From Eucalyptus grandis (taxonomy: Eukaryota; Streptophyta; Magnoliopsida; Myrtales; Myrtaceae), in the NCBI RefSeq assembly GCF_016545825.1, contig NC_052618.1, positions 49,305,127 through 49,369,126 of the forward strand: a DNA stretch of 64,000 nt. Direction: 5' to 3'. The translations under genes were made by a program, and so were the position numbers. Below are positions 25,038 to 36,577 of the stretch, one piece after another. Position 1 is the stretch's first letter; every line of letters begins with the position of its first letter. A model generated the notes under the pieces. The model was not told where the DNA came from and did not search any database. It saw only the letters and a list, made by a program, of their open reading frames with translations.

Positions 25038-27927
25038 TCACATCTTCTTTTGCTCTTTAGCTGATCCCACTTTGCTTAGAGCTGCTTCTACTAGATCTAC
25101 GACCGTTACACCAATGAAATACCACGTGATCCCGGCTAACAGTACCTGCATCCACGAGCTGTTAACGATGTCCAGCGCTAGAGATCCGCCGACGTGCTGT
25201 TGCAAATCCCCAACCATTCCATCCCCAACCTGTGACCTCACAATTGCAGCGGCAACCGAGGCTGCACAGACTGGAAACGCCCGCCATAGTGGGTTCCTTG
25301 AAGTATTCCTCTTTGTGCTCGGACGGGGATCGCGTCTCTTTTGCCTTTTGTTAGATGAGGACTCCTTGGAAACTCTAGGAGCAGATTCCTCCTCAGTTGC
25401 GGTTGCAGGCGGAAGCGCATGGAGAGTGGGAATCCAATACTCATCATGGTATGATAGGCTTGCGGTGGTTCGTCTGGCATTCGCAGATTTGACACCTGCC
25501 AATTTCCTAGAAGCCGCAGCATCGCGGAGTTTCTTGAGGTCTGGATCCCTTGAATCTCCAGTTCTACGTGTCAGGGCTTTGCTTCCCATGTCGGGCGATT
25601 GCCAGTATATCCAGTTTGAGATCGACCTGATTGCCTGGATAGCTGAAACTCGAGCCTTCATTTGCAGATCAGTCTGCTGGAAATGAACTTCCCATTACTA
25701 CATATCTTGGCATAACAGCATTAGTATAGAATGAAAATAGAAAAACAGGCGATACATATTTGTCTCCTGAGTTTTGTTATGAAAGGCCAATAAATCATGA
25801 GGTAGATGTAGATTAGATAGGCGCAAATCTTGACTAAAACCAAAGTTACATGCTTTAATAAACACGCCTGTGCCTCATACTATAATCATAATGAAGAAGA
25901 AGCCAAAAATCGGCAAGCCTAGCCTCTAATCTGGATTTAGGAGAATAATCCGTTGCGCGAGCAGTTCTATAAGGCAAAGCATCTCGTTTGCTCAAATTTG
26001 ACAGGTCATAAGGCAGTGACTATATCTGTAGGTTGAGAAATCATGATATTTTAGCCTTCCTATAAAGTCTCCATTCGATTTACACCAATAATTGTCAAGC
26101 CCAATTCCGAAATGGCCCATGGCGAGACTCAGTTCAAGTGCAAATTTTGACATGCAGAACTCACTACTTTCGAGTCTGCAAACTGACCTCATCATCTGTT
26201 GTTGCGGCTTTGCTCCTTGCCTCGGTAACCCTGGTTTGAAACTTCTTCACATCGACGAATATGTTAGAGACGCGTGAACCGACCGAGTTGCTGGCACCAA
26301 TTCTTACGTTGCCCCTCGGCTGCTTAGACATCAGAAATTCGAGAGCTGCCAGGTCTGATCTCTCAACGATACTGCATTCGCAAAAGATTGAAGAGTATTA
26401 AGTAAAATTCAAATTTCTATAAAAGTAAAATCCAAGCCATGAATCTGAGGCTTGGCAAACTAAGATGACACCAAATTAAAAACACTGTCAAAGATGCCCG
26501 CAGATTGAAGAGGCAGTACCCAAAAACAGAGAGAAAGATAGAGGTATACCTGATTTTGGAGCTTAAGCTAAATTCCCACATTTCACCTTTGGCTTCTAAC
26601 GCATCTCTTTCTTAGTTTTGAATTACGTCATGTAAAACTTTCTTTGAGCATCCTAGTATCCGACACAGTTCTCGACATGACTTTTAACATTGGCAGGGCT
26701 TTACTTAAGGATTGATGAGAAATGAGATGAGATCTTACGAGATGCAATCCACGGGACAGGCTTCTATCGCCTGTTGAATTTTATGGTTGGGGTCGGCCCA
26801 CTGCGCAACGACCCGCGCCCTCCCGTAGACCGACTCGATCGCGAAGGTCCTCTCGGCGCACAAGGCGCATTTCAAGCAGCCGACGCACTTGACCTCATCC
26901 ACGAACACCGCTCTCTGTTCGCTGTCGGAACCGAGCCATACCGAGTAGATGGGCTTCCCTGTGTAACCTCGAAGTTCAGAGGTCTTCGCTTGTTCCTGTA
27001 CGGTCACATTACACTTACGGTAAACATCAAGCTTCCAGTTTCGCTTTCATGACTAAAACAGGACCTTAAGCTTCAAACCCTATCAAACATTACAGAGTAA
27101 AAATCAAACGTAATTCCAGCGTTCTGAGTCCTAATTACAGGTCAGGCAATATTGCAACTAATTCCTACCGCGTTTTGAGTACTCGTAGAACTAAGCCGTG
27201 CCGCGTCTGCCGTTAGATCTCTCAAGTCAATCAGGCTTCAGTAGACGAGCAATTAATTACTCCAACTTTCGCTCCTACCAAATTACATAGCGATTTGCTC
27301 TTGCACTTTCTCCCACAAAACATGCTAAGTTCCAAACGCAATCAAAGTACGAATAGCATAAGAAATCGAGCTGAACACCAGCAAAAACGAAGGGATGCTA
27401 CGGACGAACTATATTTCTTGCTCTCCCCATCTCGTTTCCTCCGTTCCGAGCAACTAAAACAACGATGACTACTCCATCGATCCGAAACTGGAAACGAACG
27501 AAGGACACCGGGGTGGGGGGGCGCTGACCTTGTCGTAGGCGGCGCGGGAGGCCGGATCGGAGAGCAAGGCGTAGGCGTCGTTGAGGATGATGGACATGTC
27601 GTGGCCCTCCGGGCCGGCGATGTCCGGGTGGCACCGCTTCTGGAGGGAGCGGTAGGCGAGCTTGATCTGGGCGGGGGAGGATGAGCTGTCGATGCCGAGG
27701 AGGTCGTACAGGTCGAAGTCCGTCATCATCCACGTCGCCGAAGAAGAAGACGCCGCTCTGCATGATGATGATGATGCGGAGGCGGAGGCGGAGGCGGAGC
27801 GGTACTTCCTCGCGTCGAGCTCGAACCCGAACCCGAACCCGAGCCGGAGCCGGTTCGGCTTCGAGATCGCCGCCGTCGCGATGGAAGCCGCGGGAGAGAT
27901 TAGGCACGGGCTCGTCGAAGCGCTCAT
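25038..27927 (-). CDS. DJC76: Chloroplast J-domain plus ferredoxin-type 4Fe-4S protein, DJC76/DJC77 type
   Basis: Four exons: 27927-27529, 26995-26739, 26371-26188, 25676-25038. All introns are GT-AG. The last acceptor is a CAGCAG repeat, so one glutamine is optional. The product is about 492 residues. Order: a Ser/Ala-rich transit-like N-terminus (1-65); a J domain (about 70-133) with the Hsp70-activating HPD at 100-102; a bacterial-type ferredoxin domain with Cys170, Cys173, Cys176, Cys179 and C213-P-V-D-C217; a charged linker; and a C-terminal hydrophobic segment (about 455-477). Arabidopsis DJC76, DJC77 and DJC82 share this J plus Fer4 layout and are plastid proteins, presumably linking Hsp70 action to an Fe-S cluster. 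The exact role is unsettled. The gene lies tail-to-tail with DIM1 and upstream of BBR on the same strand. DJC76 is favoured over DJC77 by synteny. Confidence 0.88.
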
Positions 27928-29029
27928 TGTTACAGAGCGAGCGAGAGAGCACGAGAGCAGAGAGACGGGAGGGGGGCCAAATAAGGTGAGATTTTTTAGA
28001 TATTTTTGGTGCTCTTTTGGCGCCTCCTATGAGATATTTGTTTAATTTTTATTTTATTTTTTTGGCTCTTTTGGATAAATCGTTGTCGAGCTTTTTGAAG
28101 GAGCTCCAGCTCCGAACATTCAGGGCGAAGATGCGCGTGATGGATGCCACACAATAAAGGGTTCAGTCGCGATGTACCAAAGTGCTCCATCGGCTTTGCA
28201 AATTGAAGTCGATTCCTTGCCACGCCGATTTTCCTAAATTTTTCCACATCATTTTTTTCTGAAAAATAAGAAGTGATTGGCTATATTCCTTTAAAATATT
28301 AATCAATCGAAAACATTTTCCTTGTTAATAAAAATAAATGCCCAAAAAGTTTGTGGTGTCAGATGAAAATATCTTTTGTCTATTCGTTATTATAAGCAGA
28401 CACAAATAATCAATTTTAAGAAATTATTTTCCAAAGCAATGATTTTTGGCAAAAACGACACGCGATGCGTGCACAATTTTGACTCATCTACCACAACCCA
28501 TAGAATTTTTCGCGATCGAGCATCAGAGCTTTTTGATTGCAATTCCCTCGTTACTCACGGTCACGGCCACAGAAAGACAACGGTAGCAAGGCTTTCGGTC
28601 TATACCCGCTACTCAGACATGACCCTAAAAGTCCCTTCAACTCCAACACTTACGAGTAACGAGGATGGCTTCGATGCGATGACGCAAAGCATCAGCCAAT
28701 GTTCTATCATGTGCCGGAACCTGCGCGACATTTCACGTATTGGCTTCCCCTGAAATCCATCTTTAAAAGGACTCTCTGCAGGAGGTGGTTTCATGATCCA
28801 AAACTTCCAAGAGAAAAGGAAGGAAGAAAGAACTTCATATCGTTTCATACACTATAATATAACCAGAAGAGAACGATCAAGTCCATGCCACGGATCAGAA
28901 GGATACAAAGACAATGTAATCTTTCTCGCAGAAGGAGCATGAGTATGAATCGCGTCGCTAGCCATTGTAAAGAACTTAACTCCTACGTCTATTATTTGAG
29001 CTATAGCATGTAGCCGCGACAATACTTCA
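27928..29029. other. DJC76 promoter side and BBR 3' flank
   Basis: DNA between the DJC76 start and the BBR stop on the same strand. No separate gene is supported. Confidence 0.5.
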
Positions 29030-32000
29030 CTAACTGTTCGGAGATCCAGAGACTTCGGCACTGCAAACAGGACAGACCTGCCAAGCAAAAAAAAAAAAAG
29101 AAGGCCATAGATAAATTGAACCGTTTGCCTCTGCCACATACCGTAAAAGCATGGATATACAGCAATGGAGAAGGCCTTGTCTTGTCCTCCATACACAAAT
29201 ATTATGCCCCCACTGTCTTTAGTTAAATTCACAAGCGAGTGATGCAATACACCAATTAGAAATTTATGACCACTTTATTCATGACTGTATACGGATGTGC
29301 CACCTATCAAAAAGAAAAGTACAGGGATGGGCCAACCAAAACGAAGTGCTACTTGTTGGATAAAGAAAACGAACAATCCATGAATCTTTTTTGATAAGAT
29401 CCATATCTTTTGCTTAAGCACAAGTTTCAAAGAAAAACAGGTTTGAGATGAAAGAATTCATACTGCATTAATGGACATAACAACGTAATAAACTAGAGAG
29501 CCACGCCTTTAGATGATTCGAGAAATAATCATACCTTGTTTATTTGCAGCCAATTATTTATGCAGTCTGAATGGTATGAATGTTTGCAAGATAGCACAGT
29601 TAGCTTCTCACCATCCTCATAATCCAACCGGCAAATGACACACCTGGAAAAACAAAAAATTTCATTGAGCTATCATGGCACCCAAAACTGAACTATATGT
29701 TTGGTGACATGGAATAATAGCAAATCTAGGCACTTACGAATCATTGGTGCCATGCTGACTGCTGCCTGTCTTATAGCTAACAGAAGACAGAGAAGCAATT
29801 GTGTCAGCTGAAAGCCCTCTACTCTCAGTTCCAACCACCTCACCTAGGGCCAGCAACTCCTGCAGAACGAGATCAATGCTTAACATGATGAAAGCAGGAG
29901 ATCCACCAAAAAGAAAGACAACAAGCTGGCTTATATTCTTACTTCATATAAGAGCTCATCAACATCCTCCCACACGCCCTGCAATCCCATCCACACATTA
30001 GAAGAAAGAATTCAGTCTTCACTTAAAAAAATAATAAAGTGGCCACAACAATCTACAAGAAAGTGCATATAACAGTCCTCAATTATTTGACCTAGCCTCC
30101 TAGTCTACTATAGGCAGATGGCTTACTAACTGCTTTAGTATTGTTGATTAGCTTGTTTATAAAGCAAGAAGAATGATTATTCATGCTTGCACAAATGCAT
30201 GAATGTACACACGGCACCTAAAACTTTCAAGCTTGACTATATCCCGGGCACTCAAAACACTGTCAGGGATGTAAAATCAAAGCATGCTAAGCATATTTTC
30301 TACCTAGAGCTTTACTTACTATCTTTTGTACGTAGGGTAAGTTAAACTTCGGAAGAAATTTTTAAAGACTTTATAATAAATAGAAAATACGTCGTACAAT
30401 AAAATCTAAGAGTTCAAGCTGTGGGAGGCAAGAGCTAATAACTTCCAAAAACCTATTGAAAAGACAAAAAGGCCTCTGATTCTTTAATTGAATGACCAAT
30501 ACCCTGCACATTTGTTATATCAATGGCGCACTTCCTATTAGTGATTCCTTGCCCCACCAGAATCTTAAGCATGAAGAGGTGGCATAAATTGCCCTTTTTC
30601 TGTCTAAGTCTAGATTAAAAACTTGATCGCCATTAATTCCACTTCCCGCCAACACAGAGTCCACATTTATCAGGCTCTCAACTGCTAAAGCTGATATAAT
30701 GATTACCCACTTAAACAGAAAAGGCAACAATTAGAGAAGCTAAGCCGTCTCAACTTTCATCGATAATTTAGTAGGGCTGAGTGATAGGAATGCAGCATCT
30801 CGAGTTATAAGGGATTCTCAACAAGTTACCCAGAGGCATTACAACATTCTACCACATGAAGAACCAGCTAGAATATTAAGAAGTCTCAACTATTTTTGCA
30901 ACTCAAAAGAATAAGAAAAGCTTTAATATCGCATGTATGTTAAAATATTACCCTGCTAGCACTCCACACAACTTCCTAATGAGGCAAGGCAACATTACTC
31001 ATCCACCAAGTTAGAGAAGGTTAGCACATCTTTTTCAAAATGTTTTAACTTTTACCTTTCTCTATATCCAACATCAAATATAGCAGAATCGTGCATGGCA
31101 TCCATTGTATATGTTTTCCTTCAATCGTTAAAGGATACTCTAGATGTTATTTATCTCCCGTGAACCAATCTCATCTTGACCTCATTTCCTCAGCACATTG
31201 CGCATAAAAACTCCATAATCGTTCCCATCAAGGAACTCTCCACATACACAATAATCTGGGTAAAATAAACCCATAGAATAATACAGCCACGAAGGCAAGG
31301 GCTCTCTGGCCTGATTATAGTATAGTAACGGAGAAAGAGAAGAAAACGGAGAAAATTGTGGACTACCGACCAAAATTAGTGCAAGAGCTGCTTGAGCAAC
31401 TCAAACCTAGTCAACAGGATTATTAACCACAAGATAGAGAGAGCTCCCATGAGACATTCTTCCCATTATTAAAATCATAGCATGTCACCAAGCTTTGAGT
31501 ATGCTTGTACTCTAGAAAGGACTAGATGAGATATAAACAAATCCAGCATCTTATGGCTGAGAAAGAGACACAGAGAGAGACATCACAGATACCTGATGAT
31601 TATCATGATGATCCTCTTCTTCATCATCTTCTTCTTCTTCTTCCTCACCAAGCCCTGCAAACACAAACAGTTTTTTAAAATTCCAGCACTGTCAAAGCAG
31701 TAATATAAGGATAGACGAGCGTATCATGAGAAACACTCACGATCATTTAGCCCAGCAAGGGCCAGCATTCGAGCTGCCATTTCTCTCTCCTCAGCATCCT
31801 GTAAAGCTCGGGCATAAGCCTCATCACTCGAGAAGTTTTCTGGCTCAAGTTCAACAGCTTGGTTGCTACCTCCATGAGCATCTTCAGCAGCATGCACATC
31901 GAAGGCATCTCCAGCATCCAGATCAGTGCCATCAGGCGAGCCCTCAACCTCATCGTCCTCGTCATCAGTTTCATCATCAAGATCCTCAAAATCATCATCC

Positions 32001-32990
32001 TCGTCTGGTATGTAGCTCCCACCTTCCCAACTTCCATAATCACTGCCGTCATTATTAAATCTAAGCATCATGTAGGCCCTTTCCTATTCCGGAAACATAT
32101 ATTGTCAGTCGTTGTAAACAGTCAAAAACAAGGGGCGCTTTTGGATCAGAAACTTGCAATTTGAAAATGAATCAGCGCAGCTTAAAAATCCATTGGCGAG
32201 TGAAGATTTGAATCGAGCAATTCGACTTGTATGAAACCCTATGCAGAGAAAAGGGAAGCAGCAATATCTAAAAGCACAACAACGCGTGTAGGGACTTTCA
32301 GGTCCAAGCTAAACAGCCATTCTACTAAACCGAAGTACGAAAACTCAAACGCAAGTCAATTCAACGACGAGGGACAAATCCATGTTCCAACAATAACAAG
32401 ACGAGATCAGGTCTTCAAAGTCTAAATTTCAACGACACGGTCTTGAGAAGACCAAAACACTGCGACAATCTAGAGTCCTCCAAAAACACCATCGCAACTA
32501 ACTTTGAGAATTACCGAGTAGCCGAATTTTCATCCATCGGAACGACGAAACACAATCTTTAAGCCAACGGATGCAGAGAGAGAGACAGAGACAGAGACAG
32601 ACAGACGGAGACGGAGACGGAGACGGAGACGGAGTACCTGCTCCTGCAGCCTACGGGCGAGAGCAAAGTCGGCATCGACCTGACTCAAGACGGTGAACGG
32701 AGTCCTGCTGGCGGACGGCTGATTCGCCTGCGGCTGCGGCGGCTCCTGCGCCGCCGCGGCCGCCGCCGCCGCCTCCTCCGCCGCGTCCCCATCGCCCCCT
32801 CCCGCGACCGCCCGGAGCCATCGCCGCCGCCGCCGCCATCGCCATCGCCATCGCCGGCGGCGCCGAGGCCATCGGGCGCGACGGGGGCGGCCCCGTCGAC
32901 GGCGGCGGACGCGGGGCCCTCCTGCTGCGGCTCCTCGCGGACCGCCTCGTCGCCGTCGATCTTGGTCACTTGCTCGCCGACGTCCGCCAT
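29030..32990 (-). CDS. BBR: E3 ubiquitin ligase BIG BROTHER-related, RING-H2 type (one-base frameshift in exon 1)
   Basis: Seven exons: 32990-32638, 32083-31741, 31654-31593, 29978-29943, 29859-29738, 29643-29535, 29077-29030. All introns are GT-AG. With the frame restored, the protein is about 357 residues (Arabidopsis BBR about 340). BBR-type ligases attach ubiquitin through a C-terminal RING; the sister BIG BROTHER limits organ size. Visible marks: SQVDADFALARRLQEQERAYMML, a long Asp/Glu-rich stretch in exons 2-3, ELLALGE(V)VGTESRGLSADTIASL, and a C3H2C3 RING with ligands C307, C310, C325, H327, H330, C333, C344, C347. In exon 1 the frame set by the only good ATG (MADVGEQ) must shift by one base near 32794-32799 to reach the conserved part. 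One G is missing from a G run. The rest is intact, so sequence error is likelier than a pseudogene. Confidence 0.9.
32578..32636 (-). repeat. (GACAGA)/(GGAGAC)n repeat touching the BBR intron 1 donor
   Basis: On the minus strand the donor CAG|GTACTC runs directly into CGTCTC repeats (about five perfect units), then CTGTCT repeats. The hexamer array starts within about six bases of the splice site. Confidence 0.8.
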
Positions 32991-34620
32991 CAGGAAACCG
33001 ATTCGAGAAACCGGGGAGACGGGGATCGAAATCGGTACGGAAGGTCGGAGATGTACGGCGCCGGTGGAGCGATCGGGGAGAATCGAAGGCGCACGGGAGA
33101 ATTTGAAGGAGAAGGAGATGTCGTTCGAGCACGACTTCGATTGTGGAGCGAGAGAAAAAGAGATGATGACCGGGTGGGGCTTTTTGAACTTGTGGAGAGG
33201 CAGAGGCAGAGGAGCCTTTCCGTAGGCGTGTCGATTTTTTTAAGTGTGTATGCGTGTGGAGGAACTCCGTATCCCCGGACCACCGTAAGTCCGCCGAATC
33301 TCGCGCGTTGGATGGGTCGACCCCGCGCCGGACCTGCTCGATCTAACGCCGGAGATGGAGCGGGCGCACGAGCGTGCCGGGTGGGGGCGCGCGAGAGAGG
33401 AGGACGGTGCGGAGGATTCGGTGGGCGGGAGTGGGCCAAGCCCAGAGGACGCAGGCCCCCGTCGTACGGGTCACGTCGCTTGCGTGGACGGATTTGACCT
33501 CTGCGGGCCGGCCCAATCGCAGATCGTCAGATCCGACCCGATGGCCTTCGGCCCAGAAGGGAGTGGGCCCGTCGGGTTCGCACGTCACATCCCTGTAAGG
33601 CTGGGAATCAAATGAAAGCACTCAAAATCTTTCCTTTGATAGTAGTCAGGCTTTTGAGTCAAGAACGGCATATTAGGTCCCCCAAAGGCTCAACAGGCAA
33701 AAGATTGGAAAAGGATCGATCGCACAACTTTATTGGTTCGGACAAATACTACTGGATCGTACCATAGAAACGAGCTTGAAACGATTCCCATTTCGAAACC
33801 CAGCCACCCAGACCGTTCCAATTCCATCAGAAAACTTAACTCCTCGTGATCACGGTCCCCAAACGCGTCTATGAAAGGATTTTTCACGTCCACTTCAATC
33901 GGGCTTTCTCGTTGGCCACCTTGAAGTACAAGGCAAGGGAAAAAAAAGCCTGGAAATAGTTACAATTGACTTTTAGAGGATTGGACATTCTGTTATTGGT
34001 TTTTTCTCTATTTTTCAATTAGTGATGTGATCAAGCGAAACCTAATCCACGAGCGCACAGTGTCGTAGCGCGACATTATTATACACGTCGAAATTAGGCA
34101 AAAATCCAGGGGGGGAGACTGGGCGAGAGAAAAATCCACGCCCCCGCGACCTTCGCGTACACTCAATTCGAACGATTCGTCAACGGAAAGGTGAAAATTC
34201 AGGAGTGGAAAACGTCGCATGAAAGGTCTCCGCTTTCACATTTGCGTCGAGCGGGACACTCCAGGATATCGCAAGAGAACAAGAAATGAATAAATATTAT
34301 AATGGGAAAAATAATAATAATAATAATTGAGCTCGAGTTGAATAATGGAGCAGAGCACACCCAATAAATGATTTGTTTTTTTTTATATTTCGGGGTCGTG
34401 TCATTTTCTTTACAATAACTCCAAAAGCTGGGAGAGAGAGAGATGGCTCCAGCTGTGATGACAGGTTGACAATTGTAGTTCCGGTCTGGGCGAATTTTCC
34501 CCCTCCAAAATTGATCGCACCCCCCGCCTCCAAGAAATAACATAATCCTGTCGGGTCATGAGTCATGACATGGTTCGGGTCCTTGCGATTCGGGTCGATA
34601 GATTCAGGCTAAAGGCCACA
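32991..34620. other. BBR upstream region
   Basis: GC-rich to about 33600, as expected of a promoter and 5' leader, then mixed. No gene is recognised. A short ATA trinucleotide run lies at about 34311-34327. Confidence 0.45.
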
Positions 34621-36205
34621 GTTAAGGATAAGCACAATTTCATAATAGAATTCCACACCGAAGAATCAGATGTGGAAAAATCAATCCGATTTCAAATTAT
34701 AATATATGTAATTCGACAGCTGAGTTCTAAATTTTAGGTAGGTAAAACCTATAATCTACAATTTAAAATAAGTTTTTATGTTTTTCTTAATTTATGTCTT
34801 CACACAATCCTATAATACTTCATGACATTCGATAATGAATATAGAATGTAGAATCACTAGTCTAGAGTTTCATTTAACGATTGATGTATTCGCTTTATTA
34901 ATATTTCATATTTTTCGATATCTAAATATAAGTCGTGATTAGTTGATTGTGACAATAAATGGTAATCATTAAAAATGATAATTCATTATAATTATTCAAT
35001 TAATAATACAGGAAAAACATTGATAGATTTCGAAATCAATTTTGAAACTTCCGAATTTTAAGTATCTAGCCTTTCAGGTTTTGAAATATGAGGAGCATGT
35101 TCCAATTAGTAGATTCAATGTAATACAGTACGAAATTTTGAATTGCTCATCCGTAGCCCAACTTCATGTGGGGTCAAACTAGAGTGAACGAGGCTCTCGT
35201 CGAAGGCCATGCGAGGGTCACCCGCCTGCGCCTAGGCCTCGACCAGAGTTGCCGGCAAGCCTCCCTGTCCGATCGATGATATCGATAAGATGTCTACGAA
35301 ATGGAAGTTCAAAAGCATCGTGACAAGATCAACGGCACACCGAAACACAAAAACTCGCGACTCGAATTCTATCTGATTCCCTAATTTTGTGGTTGGAGTG
35401 ACATGGCACGTGTCCGTTGTAATCTCCCCATGCACAGAAGAGGACGTGATGTCTATGAATGGACCCGACACTGATCCCCACGTGCGGGGAGATAAAAAAG
35501 CATACACGGCCCGTCTCGTTTTACGTTTGCATCATTAACCTCGTTTTCTCGGAATATAAATTTCTCCTTTTATGAATAACTTTTTTTTTAAAAGGCAAAC
35601 CAAACAGATGCTACGCCTCAAGAAATTTGGGCTTCGAAATAATTTTAAAAAAAATTAAGAAACATTACGATGGCCGTCGACAATGCATTTGCCGGTTTTT
35701 CTAATGTTCAATCAATATTAAGAATCCGTTTAATTCGCATAAAATTGACGATTTCAAAAATATTGTTATAAAAATAATTACTTTTATCACTTATAAAAAT
35801 AAATGAATAACAGATATTTTTATCATTTACGAAATTATTTATGCAATTATTATCGATAATGAGAGTATTTTCTCTTTGAATAATTATTTTAAGCCATACG
35901 AGAACCATTTATTGGAAAACATTTTTCAAATCATTTATTTTCTTCAAAACAAACAAACAAAGCTTAAATAAAACTTACCAAAAAAAAAAAAACAAAGCTT
36001 AAGTAAAAATATATTTCCAATATTTCAAAGTTTTCAAGAACAACGGCATCAGTCGAAGCAAAAGTCACACTGAACGCTCATGTCATCTGCCCATGATCCA
36101 ATAACATATTAAATGAACCCATCGAAATACCATCACGGGCCTTCATTTTCCATTGAATAATCTCCAAAATGGCACAAATGGTTAGGTCTTCTTGCATAGA
36201 AATTA
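34621..36205. other. Gene-free, strongly AT-rich stretch
   Basis: Only short chance reading frames occur. Two G-box-like words (CACGTGTCC near 35407 and CCACGTGCGG near 35479) are present without an adjacent gene. Confidence 0.45.
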
Positions 36206-36577
36206 TTTAGGATAATGATGCAAATCGTTTATAAACTATAAATTTGTTTAATGTGATTCGAGAACTTTAGCTCGAGGTATAATGTCGTTTTTGAACTTTT
36301 AATTTGTTCAGCTTAGTCCGTAAACTATTGGTACATGTTCAATTTAGTTTTTAAACCATGTAAAAATGTTCGATGACGTCATTTTATCAATTCAAATTCG
36401 GGGACAATATTGAACATTTTCATATAGACCATGAACTAAATCGAAGATGTATCAAAAGTCAATGGACAACATTGAATGAATTAAAAATTAAGGGATGATA
36501 TTCCATGTCGGTTTATGGTTTATAAACTGCATTACATATTTAATCAAAATTCATAAACTATTTGAGTCAGTGATTTT
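36206..36577. mobile_element. Fold-back MITE, copy A
   Basis: The two halves are inverted relatives. The left arm has TTTATAAACTATAAATTTGT, TCGTTTTTGAACTTTTAATT and ACATGTTCAATTTAGT. The right arm carries their complements (ATTAAAAATTAAGGGATG, ACTAAATCGAAGATGTAT, GGTTTATAAACTGC). A related element lies at about 58070-58450 (copy B). No coding frame is present. Confidence 0.55.

Noticed and set aside
32530..33132. 200-codon minus-strand frame as an independent gene
   Set aside because: Its useful part is BBR exon 1 downstream of the frame break. The rest reads Arg-rich out-of-frame sequence and intron.
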